Source: Primula veris (taxonomy: Eukaryota; Streptophyta; Magnoliopsida; Ericales; Primulaceae). Taken from it: a stretch of DNA of 64,000 nt. Position numbers and translations under genes: made by a program. The notes beneath the pieces are model-generated. The model was not told the origin of the DNA and did no database searches. It saw nothing but the letters and a program-made list of their open reading frames with translations. Shown here piece after piece: positions 1 to 23,117 of this stretch (the stretch's first letter is position 1; the number at the start of each line of letters is the position of its first letter). The stretch is taken from the NCBI GenBank assembly GCA_963682055.1, contig OY821748.1:31336661-31400660 (forward strand), given 5' to 3'.

Positions 1-2540
1 TACCGTTTTTCTTTTTCTCCCTTTTTTGCATGATTTTGTGGCCTATAGCACACTCTTTTATTGAGATTTTAAATTGTCCTTTTCTTTTTTGGATTTATGG
101 CCTAGAAGGCAAGATTTTTGCCTTTTTCGTTTCCTCCTTTTTTGCATGATTTTGTGGCCTATATAGCACACGCTTTTATTGAGATTTTATATTGTGTTTT
201 TCTTTTTTTTTTTGATTTATGGCCTATAGTGCAAGGTTTTTACCGTTTTTCGTTTCCTTCCTTTTTTGCATGATTTTGTGCCCTATAGCACATACTTTTA
301 TTGAGATTTTATATTGTGTTTTTTCTTTTTTGGATATATGGCCTATAGTACACCATTTTTGGCAATTTTCGTTTATGTCATTTTTTGCATGATTTTGTGG
401 TCGCACATGCTTTTATTGATATTTTACATTGTCATTTTATTTATTGGATTTATGGTACATGGCTTTTACCGTTTTTCGTTTCTGCATTTTTTTGCATGAT
501 TTTGTGGACTATATAACACACTTTTATCGAGATTTTACATCGACATTTTATTTCTTAAATTAGGGCTTATAGTACACGGTTTTAATCGTTTTTCTTTTAA
601 GCCTTTTTTTACTTGATTTTGTGGCCTATAGCGAAAGCTTTTATTGAGATCTCAAATTTTTCGTTTTTACCAATTTTTGCATAATTTTGTGGAATGTAGT
701 ACACGCTTGAATTGACATTTTTTATTGTCAATTTATTACTTGGATTTATGGTTTATAGTACTTGGTTTTTAACGTTTTTCCTTTATGCCTTTTTTCATGA
801 GTTTGTGGCCTACAACACACGCTTTTATTGGGATTTTAAATTGCCATTTTCTTTCTTGGATTTATGGCTTATAGTGCAAGATTTTTACCGTTTTTCGTTT
901 CATTCCTTTTTTGCATGATTTTGTGGCCTATAGCACACGCTATTATTGAGATTTATATTGTGTTTATCTTTTTTGGATATATGGCATATAGTACACGCTT
1001 TTTGTTCTTTTTCGTTTATGCCATTTAGTGCATGGTTTTGTTGCCTATAGAACACGCTTTTCTTAATATTTAACACTGTCATTTATTTCTTAGATTTATG
1101 GCTTAGCGTACACGGTTTTTACTGTTTTTCGTTTATGCCCTTTTTTGCATTATTTTATGGCCCACGCTTTTATTGAGATTTTATATTGCCTTTTTCTTTT
1201 TTGAATTTATGGCATATAGTGCTAGGTTTTTACCGTTTTTCGTTTCCTCCCTTTTTTGCATGATTTTGTGGCCTAGCACACTCTTTTATTGAAATTTTAT
1301 ATTGTGTTTTTCTTTTTTGGATATATGGCCTATAGTACATGCTTTTTGGTATTTTTCGTTTATGCACTTTTTTGCATGATTTTATGGCCTATAGCACACG
1401 CTTTTATTGAGATTAATTGTCATTTTTTTCGTGGATATATGCCGTATTACACGCTTTTTACTGTTTTTCGTTTCTACCTTTTTTGCATGATTTTGTGACC
1501 TATAGCACACGCTTTTATGAAGATTTATTATTGTCATTTTATTACTTGGATTTATGGATTATAGTACACTGTTTTTGGCATTTTTAGTTTCTACCATTTT
1601 TTCCATGATTTTGTGGCCTATAGCACACACTTTTATTGATATTTTACATTGTCATTTTATTTCTTAGATTTATGGTTTATAGGACACGGTTTTTACTATT
1701 TTTTGTTTTAGCCCTTTTTTACTTGAATTTGTGGGAAATTTTTATTGAGATTTCAAATTGTCCTTCTGTTTCTTGGATTTATGGCCTATAGTACTCGGTT
1801 TTTACTGTTTTTCTTTTTTACCAAATTTTGCATAATTTTGTGGCCTAGCACACGCTCTAATTGACATTTTTTATTGTCAATTTATAACTTGGATTTATGG
1901 TTTATAGTACATGCTTTTTAACGTTTTTCCTTTATGCTTTTTTACATGATTTTACGGCTTACAACACACACTTTTATTGAGATTTTAAATTGCCCTTTTC
2001 TTTCTTGGATTTATGGCCTATAGTGCAAGGTTTTTACCGTTTTTCGTTTCCTCCCTTTTTTGTATGATTTTGTGGCCTATAGCTCACGCTTTTATTGAGA
2101 TTTTATATTGTGTTTTTTATTTTTGAATATATGGCATATAGTATACGTTTTTTGTCATTTTTCATTTATGCCATTTAGTGCATGATTTCTTGCATATAGC
2201 ACATGCTTTTCCTGATATTTGACCTTGTAATTTATTTCTTGGATTTATGGTTTATCGTACACTGTTATTGAGATTTATGCCATTTTTTGCATGATTTTGT
2301 GGCCTATAGCACACACTTTTATTGAGATTTAAAATTGTCCCTTTATATTGTGGATTTATGACGTATAATACACGGTTTTTACTGTTTTTCGTTTCTACCC
2401 TTTTTGCATGATTTCATGACCTATAGCACACGCTTTTATGAAGATTTATTATTGTCGTTTTATTACTTGGATTTATGGCTTATAGTACACCGTTTTTGGT
2501 ATTTTTTGTTTATGCCATTTTTTGCATGATTTTATGGCCT

Positions 2541-2703
2541 TTCTTGGATGGGAGGGCGATCCTCCCGGTAAACTGACCGTACCCCAAACCGACACAGGTG
2601 AACAAGTAGAGTATACTAGGGCACTTGAGAGAACCATGTCGAAGGAACTCGGCAAAATGACCCCGTAACTTTGGGAGAAGGGCTGCTCTCCTATCTTTTG
2701 ATT
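2541..2703 (+). pseudogene. Organellar LSU rRNA fragment, copy 1 (mitochondrial rrn26-like)
   Basis: About 157 bp of large-subunit rRNA sense sequence, recognisable from AAACCGACACAGGTGAACAA, CTTGAGAGAACCATGTCGAA, GGAACTC and AAAATGACCCCGTAACTT. The 3' part, GCTCTCCTATCTTTTGATT, fits plant mitochondrial 26S rRNA better than plastid 23S as I recall them; organellar LSU origin is firm, the choice of organelle less so. It is a small internal piece, so a dead nuclear insert. It begins inside a satellite half (after ATTTTATGGCC) and is joined directly to telomere-like DNA on its 3' side. It carries private changes such as TTTGGGAGAAGGGCTG. Confidence 0.85.
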
Positions 2704-3073
2704 TAGGTTTTAGGGTTTTAGTGTTTTAGGGTTTGGGGTTTAGGGTTTTAGGGTTTTAGGATTTCGGGGTCTTAGGGTTTCAGGGTTTCGGGGCTTTAGG
2801 GTTTTACGGTTTTGGGGTTTCGGGGTTTTAGGGTTTCAGGGTTTTAGGGTTTTAGGGTTTCGGGGTTTCGGGGTTTTTAGGGTTTAGGGTTTCGGAGTTG
2901 CGGGGTTTTTAGGGTTTATTGTTTAGGGTTTTGGGGTTTGGGTTTCGGGTTTCAGGTTTATGGTTTTAGGGTTTAGGGTTTTGGTTTTCGGGTTTAGTGT
3001 TTCAGGTTTAGGGTTTCGGGTTTAGGGTTTATTGAGATTTTAGGGTTTTTGGGTTTTAGGGTTTAGGGTTTAG
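2704..3073 (+). repeat. Interstitial telomere-like block 1 (degenerate TTTAGGG)
   Basis: About 370 bp of TTTAGGG, TTTTAGGG, TTTCGGG, TTTCGGGG and TTTTGGGG variants, the plant telomere motif in decayed form. The G-rich strand is +, the same orientation as the adjoining rRNA piece. Near its 3' end lies a satellite-like piece, TTTATTGAGATTTTA (about 3028-3042), followed by more TTTAGGG. The block re-enters satellite at GCAAGTTTTTACAG. Degeneracy excludes an active chromosome end. Confidence 0.92.
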
Positions 3074-4882
3074 GGCAAGTTTTTACAGTTTTTCGTTTCC
3101 TCCTCTTTTTGCATGATTTTGTGGCTCACTTTTATTAAGATTTTATATTGTGTTTTTCATTTTTCGATTTATGGTCTATAGTGTAAGGTTTTTACCGTTT
3201 TTCGTTTCCTCCCTTTTTTGCCTGATTTTGTGGCCTATAGCACACGCTTTTATTGAGATTTTATATTGTGCTTTTTTTCTTTGGATTTATGGCCTTTAGT
3301 GCAAGATTTATACCATTTTTCGTTTCCTCCCTTTTTTGCATGATTTTGTGGCCTATATAGCACACATTTTTATTGAGATTTTAAATTATCACTTTCTTTT
3401 TGTGGATTTATGCCGTAGTACAAGATTTTTACTGTTTTTCATTTCTACCATTTTTGCATGATTTTATGACCTATAGCACACGCTTTTATGAAGATTTATT
3501 ATTGTCATTTTATTACTTGGATTTATGGATTATAGTATATCGTTTTTGGCATTTTTCGTTTATACCATTTTTTTGCATGATTTTGTTGCACATGCTTTTT
3601 TATTGTCAATTTATTACTTGGATTTATGACCTATATTACATGGTTTTTACCGTTTTTCATTAGTGCCTTTTTTCATGATTTTTTGGCCTATAGCACACGC
3701 TTTTATTGAGATTTTAAATTGTCTTTTTCTTTCTTGGATTTATGGCCTATAGTGCAAGGTTTTTACCGTTCTTCATTTTCTCCCTTTTTTGCCTGATTTT
3801 GTGGCCTATAGCACACTCTTTTATTGAGATTTTAAATTGTCCTTTTCTTTTTTGGATTTATGGCCTATAATGCAAGATTTTTGCCTTTTTCGTTTCCTCC
3901 ATTTTTTGCATGATTTTGTGGCATATAGCACACGCTTTTATTGAGATTTTATATTGTGTTTTTCTTTTTTTTTGATTTATGGCCTATAGTGCAAGGTTTT
4001 TACCGTTTTTCGTTTCCTTCCCTTTTTGCATGATTTTATGCCCTATAGCACACACTTTTATTGAGATTTTATATTGTGTTTTTTCTTTTTTGGATATATG
4101 GCCTATAGTACACCGTTTTTGGCAATTTTCGTTTATGCCATTTTTTGCATGATTTTGTGGTCGCACATGCTTTTATTGATATTTTGCATTGTCATTTTAT
4201 TTCTTGGATTTACGGTACATGGCTTTTACCGTTTTTCGTTTATGTATTTTTTTGCATGATTTTGTGGACTATATATAACACACTTTTATCGAGATTTTAC
4301 ATCGACATTTTATTTCTTGAATTATGGCTTAGTACACGGTTTTTATCGTTTTTCGTTTAAGCTCTTTTTTACTTGATTTTGTGGCCTATAGCGAAAGCTT
4401 TTATTGAGATCTCAAATTGTCCTTTTATTTCTTGGATATATGACCCATAGTACTCGGTTTTTACCATTTTTCGTTTTTACCATTTTTTGCATAATTTTGT
4501 GGCCTATAGTACACGCTTGAATTGACATTTTTTATTGTCAATTTATTACTTGAATTTATGGTTTATAGTACTTGGTTTTTAACGTTTTTCCTTTATGCCT
4601 TTTTTCATGAGTTTGTGGCCTACAACACACGCTTTTATTGGAATTTTAAATTGCCATTTTCTTTCATGGATTTATGGGCTATAGTGCAAGATTTTTACCG
4701 TTTTTCGTTTCCTCCCTTTTTTGCATGATTTTGTGGCCTATAGCAAATGCTATTATTGAGATTTATATTATGTTTATCTTTTTTTGGATATATGGACTAT
4801 AGTACACACTTTTTGTCATTTTTCGTTTATGCCATTTAGTGCATGATTTTGTTATCTATAGAACAGCTTTTTCTGGATATTT

Positions 4883-5245
4883 AACACGCTATAAAAATGA
4901 CTTTCTTTGTTGGAAAGGACGTTTAAAGCCAAAAAAAACAGGGTTTTCATCAAAAAACAGTCTTTTTCATCAAAAAAACGGCCTTTTTCACCCAATAGCG
5001 GCTTTTTCAACCAAAAAAATCAATGTTTTCATATTAAAAGTCCATATAATTCATTCAATTAAAGATTTGTATAGTTCAGTCAAAAAGGCGTATAGTTCTG
5101 TCGAAATTGCATATAGTTTAGTATAAAAGTACATACAGTTTAGTAAAAAGTGCATATAGCTCAGTAAAACTGCATATAGCTCAGTAAAACAGCATATAGT
5201 TTGCTTAAATGCATATAGTTCAGTCGAAAGGGCATGCGTTTCGCT
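4883..5245 (+). repeat. Short minisatellites next to the left array
   Basis: Two low-copy tandem patterns follow the satellite. At about 4935-5025 a roughly 30-bp pattern of CTTTTTCA(T/A)C plus an A-run recurs three to four times. At about 5044-5240 a 19-22 bp unit, consensus GCATATAGTTCAGTAAAA with variants, occurs about eight to nine times. No gene is seen. The TATAG core resembles the satellite's CTATAG, but the unit length is unrelated and I do not claim homology. Confidence 0.7.
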
Positions 5246-5281
5246 TTAAAGTGCATAAGTATTACTTTAAAGTAAAAAATT

Positions 5282-5530
5282 AGAAATCCAGATGGAGTCG
5301 AAGTGTCGAACCATCAAACTCTTGAACCTCGATATTGGTGCCTCCCCGACGATCCCTTGCTGAAATCGTCATCACTCCACCAGCTGAAGGAATGACATAT
5401 GTGATAACGTAGACCAATAGGTAGGAGTTTGTGAAGATGTAATCGAATTGATGAATTTTAGTGGTTATGGTGTTGGTTATTTTGGTTGGTTTTGGTGGGT
5501 TTTGGTGGGTCTTGTAACACGGGGTTCAAA
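5282..5530 (-). other. Unrecognised minus-strand open stretch
   Basis: Reading right to left, a frame stays open for about 80 codons and ends at the TAA at about 5280-5282. It contains the coding-looking string MTISARDRRGGTNIEVQEFD near its 3' end. There is no convincing start, splice signal or family match, so it may be the end of a decayed gene or element. Composition is less AT-rich than its surroundings. Function unknown. Confidence 0.2.
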
Positions 5531-5584
5531 GGAAAATTTGAAATTTCATTTCAGCGCCCAAAATTTTGGAACCGCCTAAATTTT

Positions 5585-5657
5585 TTCATTTTACCTTCCG
5601 AAACTAATATCAATTTTGACCCATCAAATATTATTTCATATTTTAAAATATATACGA

Positions 5658-5694
<37 letters not shown>

Positions 5695-6139
5695 TATTTT
5701 GGAAAAGTGTTAAACTATAAGAGTAAATTTGAAAATAACCATTTCGACAATCTTAATATATACTCTTGACCAGTTAAAGTTATATATAGTTTTGTAAACA
5801 CAATTAATCGGAGGGACTCTAACCCTTTAATTTTTAATGTGACGGCCAGCCTAAATTTACTGAATTTATTCTCTATTTCATCCGTCTAACTTTTCATTTT
5901 ACCTTCCGAAACTAATATCAATTTTGACCCATCAAATATTATTTCATATTTTGAAATATATACGAGTATATATATGAGTATTTTGGAAAAGTGTTAAACT
6001 ATAAGAGTAAATTTGAAAATAACCATTTCGACAATCTTAATATATACTCTTGACCAATTAAAGTTATACATAGTTTTGTAAAACACAATTAAGCGGAGGG
6101 ACTCTAACCCTCTAATTTTTAATGTGACGGCCAGTCTAA
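5585..6139. repeat. Two-copy tandem duplication, about 308 bp spacing
   Basis: CATTTTACCTTCCGAAACTA begins at about 5587 and again at 5895. Both copies continue through CATCAAATATTATTTCATAT, AACCATTTCGACAATCTTAA and GTGACGGCCAG, ending at about 5853 and 6139. Copy 1 has an expanded (TA)n tract (about 5659-5690) that is short in copy 2. Substitutions are few. No coding content. Confidence 0.88.
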
Positions 6140-7691
6140 CAACCCAACCGGAGTGACTCTAAAAACTAATCTGTTAAAATGTACAAATGCTTATACTAGT
6201 TTACAAATATTTGAAACTAAGATAAGAGTATGTTTATCGGGGGTTTGGTTGCAGTGGGCAGATCAGCATCCATCACGTCGTCATCTTTATCGTATCTGTG
6301 GAGCCGTTGCGATTATGGTGGTTTTGACATCTTCCCCTCTGTTATGCTGTTTCTATTTCTCACTTCTATGTATATTGGTTTCCATGAACAAATTATAAGG
6401 ACTAATCCATGTATTAATTACAGATCGGTCTCTGTAATTTGTAATGTATTAAAAAAACTTAAGGTTATTAATTACTCTCTTGACTCGTGTAGTTTCGTAT
6501 TCTTACAAATTATTCCTTGTAACGGTAATAAACGATAACTTTAATATATTTTTTGGTCCATCGACATTAAAATTATACAAATAAGTCCTAAATAGCGGAT
6601 AATTTTAATTTTTTGGGTGCAAAATATTTTAAAAAGTTAAAATTTGACTATGTCTCTCCCCGTATAAACTCACACTCATACTCGTTCAAATCACACGGAA
6701 ATTACTAGGGAACAATCACTCTATATAAGTTGTTCACAACCCGTTTGCATAAAAAAAAATGTAAAATGGATAAAATAAAATAAATTTTGATTAATATTTA
6801 AATTTATGGTAGGCCCCCAGGATACTATATTTTTATTTGAGTTTTTACTGTTTTGTACAATTTATGGAAATAAAACTATTAATACAACAATTAAAACAAT
6901 GAAACAAAAGCCAATAAACCAAACAGTCCTATCTCTCTCTCTATATGTATATATTAACAGCTACGATCCCATCGACGAAGTAATTAGGGTTCGTTAATAA
7001 AGAACACAAATTCCCCCGTCCTTAAAGAGAAAGAGAAAGAGAAAGAGAAAGAGAAAGAATCTTTATATTGATTTAATATCTTCTTATAACATTCTCCAAT
7101 GTTCCATCTTCTGGTTAGTTGACCACTTCACTGAATTAATTGTTCCAAATTTGTTCCTTATTATCGATTCGCAAGTATTTATGATGTGTATTGTGTTTCA
7201 AATATCCATTTATTTAAATCTGTCAGATAATTTAATCTCCTTGTCTTTTATTTTCAGTTTTAATTGAGATACCTGTTAATGGGTAGTTTGATTTTGTACA
7301 CTCCTAACCCTATTTTTATTATGTTATTTTGTAAGAGCCATAAAACCCCCAATCAATTATATATTACCGTATGTATATATTTATACTAGTAATCATGGCA
7401 TATGCGTTGCGTGTGCGCGACGTATACCGACATTAAACCCGTAACTGTCTTTATGAACCCAATATTCGTGTTTGGTATCATCTATTGGAACTATGCGGTG
7501 CAAAAATGAATTGTTAAAACTTTTAAAAAAGTAATACAACGGCACTTTGGCAGATAAATTGAAATGAAAAAAATGAAATAAAAACCAAATAAATTGTTCG
7601 TTACCCAGATATCCTGTCATGGATTGATTTACCTTTAAAGTGATATTTATGAAGGAAATAGGGAGAGAGATGTGGGTTTTGGTAATTTTTG
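6140..7691. other. Non-coding 5' flank, no gene recognised
   Basis: AT-rich intergenic sequence. A GAGAAA microsatellite lies at about 7026-7058, preceded by AATTAGGGTTCG (about 6981). The latter resembles a telo-box and could belong to a distant promoter, but nothing downstream confirms it. Short open frames at 6153-6538 and 7393-7620 lack codon structure or recognisable domains. I see no other structure. Confidence 0.5.
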
Positions 7692-7848
7692 TTTATTTGG
7701 TGAAAAAAGAACTGTTTCCAATATATATAAATGAGAGATAGCACCGTAGTGTTTGTTTTAAAATTATTAATTTATTTGGTGAAAAAAGAACTGTTTCCAA
7801 TATATATAAATGAGAGATAGAACCGTAGTGTTTGTTTTAAAATTATTA
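7692..7848. repeat. 79-bp direct tandem duplication
   Basis: A segment starting TTTATTTGGTGAAAAAAGAA at 7692 is repeated at 7771 with almost no change (GATAGCACCG against GATAGAACCG). Near identity suggests a recent duplication. It lies in non-coding flank. Confidence 0.92.
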
Positions 7849-8034
7849 ACTGTTTCAAACGTGGGTAGACTGGGTATTTTGTAATTAACAAAAGATTTGG
7901 GGTGTTTTTTTAAAAAAAAGGTGTGGCACTTTAGCAGCCTAAAAAATAACTAACTATTTCTGGGCTCCCTCAAAGACAGAGATATGTGTATATACATATT
8001 TATGTATGTATGTATAATGTTTATAACTTCGATT

Positions 8035-8059
8035 TTTATTTCGAGACGGAGGGAGTATA
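8035..8059 (-). mobile_element. Possible single end of a Stowaway-like MITE
   Basis: On the minus strand the sequence reads ACTCCCTCCGTCTCGAAATA, the typical terminal motif of plant Stowaway elements, next to a TA-rich flank. I could not find a matching opposite end, so this is a remnant at most. Confidence 0.3.
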
Positions 8060-8114
8060 TATTTATTCTTACCTATTTTAACCTTTTGACCCATCGGAAT
8101 TTGGGTTGGCCCAA

Positions 8115-8213
8115 TTTAAAAACTATTTTAAAGCGCCTAGCAAAAGTCGGGGCGGCGAGGCACCGCCTAGCACCTAGGAGCCCGCTTCAGCCGTCTTTTA
8201 AAACAGTGTTTTA
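8115..8213. mobile_element. Possible short fold-back element (about 100 bp)
   Basis: An imperfect inverted repeat, TTTAAAAACTATTTTAAA at the left and the complement of TTTTAAAACAGTGTTTTAA at the right, encloses a GC-rich core containing GCGCCTAGC and CACCGCCTAGCACCTAGG. The GC jump in AT-rich flank and the terminal symmetry suggest a tiny non-autonomous element. No clear target-site duplication was found. Confidence 0.3.
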
Positions 8214-8889
8214 AGGTATATAGTGTTGTCCTGTGATGTTTTCTTTTTATTCTTTTATATTTCGAAAATTTAGAATTTATAGACACCACTGTTTCATCTG
8301 CCTTAAAATCGGAATTCAGTTATTTTTTTTCCCTTTTACTGTTTAACCATTTTACCTCTTGATTCTGTTGGTTTTTACTGTTTTGAAACGAAATTATGTA
8401 TCTATTTGTCTATTTTTACCCGCAGATCTGTTGGAGACATTTTAGGGCATACTTTTAGGCATTATTATGTATATATGTTGTCGTAGCTCTTAAACTTAAT
8501 TACAAATATTTTTCCAGATCTTGTAAAATTAATTACAAATGTATATACATATATATCTACGTCTACGTGTGTGTGTTGTCAGCCCTTTAGCCTCACATCT
8601 GTTATGTATCTGCTAATGTTTACTGTTAGCCTCGCAAAAATTGGAACGCCTGTAAGTTGTTCCAACGTAAATTTTTGAACGCCCTCCAGATGTTACTAGA
8701 ATTTGGCAGGTCATATTTTGAGACCCCTTAACTCTGTTCCAAAAAGTAATAGAATGTAGACCGTCAATTGTACCAATTAAGCCCAAATTTTCATTGTTTT
8801 GTAATATAATTCTTGCCCCTATTCGTTGGCCGGCACCTAAGCTGGGTAGCTGGCTAGGCTTCCACTAGGGTCGGCCATACATGGTATAT

Positions 8890-9260
8890 ATTACACATTT
8901 TTACCCAATTTTGAGCGTGGTTGTTTTTTGTATGGTTTTATCACTTATAATACACTCTTTTGTTGACTTTAGACAGTCCATTCTATAGTACACTATTTAA
9001 TCAACTTTCGATGCTATCAGTTTTTTAGTAGTTTTATGCCTTATTTAGTTATTATCCTCACTTTTATTGACTTACAAGCTTTTTTGTTGTTTGGGTGGTT
9101 TTATGGCCTATAAGACACGTTTTTATTGACTTTCAATATTGACTGTTTCATGTGTGGTTTTATAGCTTCAAGTACATGTTTTTGTTGACTTTCAAAACAG
9201 ACCATTTTTTGAGTGGGTTTATGGCTTATAATACACTCTTTAATTGATTATCGAGGATTT
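8890..9260 (+). repeat. Diverged 59-bp monomers related to the satellite
   Basis: GGTTTTATGGCCTATAAGAC (9097), GGTTTTATAGCTTCAAGTAC (9156) and GGTTTATGGCTTATAATACAC (9216) are spaced 59 and 60 bp, each followed by a T-rich stretch containing TTGACTTTC or TTGATTATC. Earlier, more decayed units extend back to about 8890. The core matches the GGCCTATAG(C/T)ACACG part of the main satellite, but only a single 59-bp type is present, unlike the 118-bp dimers outside. This looks like an older monomeric relative in the gene's 5' flank. Confidence 0.75.
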
Positions 9261-10071
9261 TGCTTCTTGCTTTGCTTTATAGCCGATACTACTTTTATCG
9301 TCATTCCACACTGTCTATCTCTATTTTCTTACAACTCGGTGGAATTTTATCAACTATCTCAGGAGCATATGGAAGTTTAAGAATTCGAGTCTATGATGTT
9401 GTAGCAGTTGTTCTAGAAGATAATGGTCTTGTAAACGAGGTCCCTTTATCGTTATCTTAGAAACAGGTAATCAGTTATGCTTTTAGAACTTTGCTAGATT
9501 CATTATCTTTAAGTTGTTCTCATATTCAGCCATGTGTGAATAAGCTTAAAGCAAAAAGTGGGTTTATCCAACATGTAAGAAAAGCCTTTTTAGTGATTTT
9601 AAGCTGCATTGACACATTTGGTAGCTGAAAATTTAAGCTGGCTTAGTACAACATACAATTATATTATTTACTAGATTCCCAAAGGTACCAAATACTGTAG
9701 TGACCAATTCGTATTAGAGATAGATAATTGTTGGTAATATAAGCAGCTTGATGATAGGCCAGAATGTTTTTAGGGGCAGAATAGGTACAGTAATTGAAAA
9801 ACTTCATTTTAGAAATATGATAGCTCCACTGCAGTGTTTTTCAGCAAAAAAGCTTGGGTTATATGTTTAAAGTTAAAGCCTCTTTATTCTTTGCTTAAAA
9901 GCTGGATTATCCAGCTAAATATCACAAAGATAATCCAGGTAAATATCACAAAAAGAGCGGAAATCTGGAGCTTTTAAGATCCAGCTGAACAAGCACTAAT
10001 CTATTTGTGGAGTATTTCTTTTACACGGGTTCTCATGACCATTTCATTATTATTTATTTTTTTGCAAATTC
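9261..10071. other. Upstream flank of the synthetase gene
   Basis: No gene recognised. A 66-codon open frame at 9260-9460 matches no family I know. Around 9901-10000 there are short repeated pieces (GGATTATCCAGCTAAATATC, then ATAATCCAGGTAAATATC). Promoter elements are expected here, but no clear TATA box could be assigned. Confidence 0.4.
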
Positions 10072-10072
10072 G

Positions 10073-10081
10073 TTAGGGTTT
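10073..10081 (-). promoter_or_regulatory. Telo-box (AAACCCTAA) upstream of the synthetase start
   Basis: TTAGGGTTT on the + strand is AAACCCTAA on the minus strand, 47 bp before the first in-frame ATG. Telo-boxes are known in promoters and 5' leaders of plant genes for the translation machinery, which suits an aminoacyl-tRNA synthetase. A role here is inferred. Confidence 0.5.
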
Positions 10082-10127
10082 CAATGTTTGTTCTTTTGGT
10101 GACTTGACATAATGGTTGAATGAAGTT

Positions 10128-22460
<12,333 letters not shown>

Positions 22461-23117
22461 GGAGCGCTCTTCATTTTTAAGTATTTTTTAGCATATTTTT
22501 TTTACATGAAATAGCTGAAATTGAATGCGACAGTATATGCTGTCTGATTTGTTTACCACCACAAAGCAAACTTATTTGTACAAAACAAAGATAGAAATGG
22601 TTGAAATGGAATTTTCTCTTTTAGCTTTCACATCAGTTTGCTGATTGCCTCACTAAATCTTCTTAGTGATCAGATGATTGTCGTTTTTCTTCAGTTGTTT
22701 AAGTTCCTGTTCCTATATAAAGCTTTTCTGTATTGGTGACCTCATCTAGTTTCTGGTCATTTACGAGTATTACTGTTTAGAAGCAAAATTCATGTCATTG
22801 AAGGTTTTTGACTTTTGTCAAGGCAAAATTTTGGCGCATCAATCTCAATGGAAAACCTTTTTCATGAATTACTACATCAAATCAAATTGTTGTAACCATT
22901 ACAAGTAGTGTTGCATGCGGTTGCGAAAATCAATAATGTTTTTAGTCATCTTTTTCTGTTTACGGTTTGGCTTCCTACTTTGCATATCGGAAACTGATGT
23001 TAGTGTAGTGTTTGGGAATGAACAGTACGATATGGCATGAGGTGTACGATACGGCATATTGTTGTGTCCGTTATGATTTTTTTGTTTACCACTTAAACAC
23101 ACAAGTCGAACACGATT
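22461..23117 (+). other. 3' flank between the synthetase stop and the main satellite
   Basis: AT-rich sequence expected to hold the 3' UTR. I see no canonical AATAAA, and plant poly(A) signals are loose. From about 22990 the sequence becomes unfamiliar (GTACGATATGGCATG, GTACGATACGGCATA), then passes into satellite near 23118. No gene. Confidence 0.55.

Larger units (their letters stand above)
1..4882 (+). repeat. Left satellite array, 118-bp dimeric unit, T-rich strand
   Basis: Tandem repeats recur every 116-124 bp; the motif TTTTTTGCATGATTTTGTGG, for example, is at about 22, 138, 262 and 381. Each unit has two halves built around GGCCTATAG: one continues CACACGCTTTTATTGAG, the other TACACGGTTTTTACCG. 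Both GGCCTATAG-to-GGCCTATAG spacings in the consensus are 59 bp. The array runs off the left window edge and stops at about 4882, where satellite gives way to unrelated sequence. It is interrupted at 2541-3073 by the rRNA/telomere-like module. About 37 units are estimated from length. Open frames here encode only Phe/Leu/Ile/Tyr-rich peptides and are not genes. Confidence 0.95.

Noticed and set aside
2473..2655. Open frames across the rRNA modules (also 41650-41913, 45141-45371 and 29430-29639)
   Set aside because: They translate rRNA-derived DNA in arbitrary frames.
2704..3073. Functional telomere
   Set aside because: Repeats are degenerate, both flanks are satellite, and four copies occur internally, so these are interstitial relics.
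7393..7620. 75-codon minus-strand frame
   Set aside because: Low-complexity Phe/His-rich translation of AT-rich DNA without supporting signals.
9260..9460. 66-codon open frame upstream of the synthetase as a small gene
   Set aside because: No recognisable family, overlaps the end of the satellite-related patch, and lacks splice or start context worth calling.
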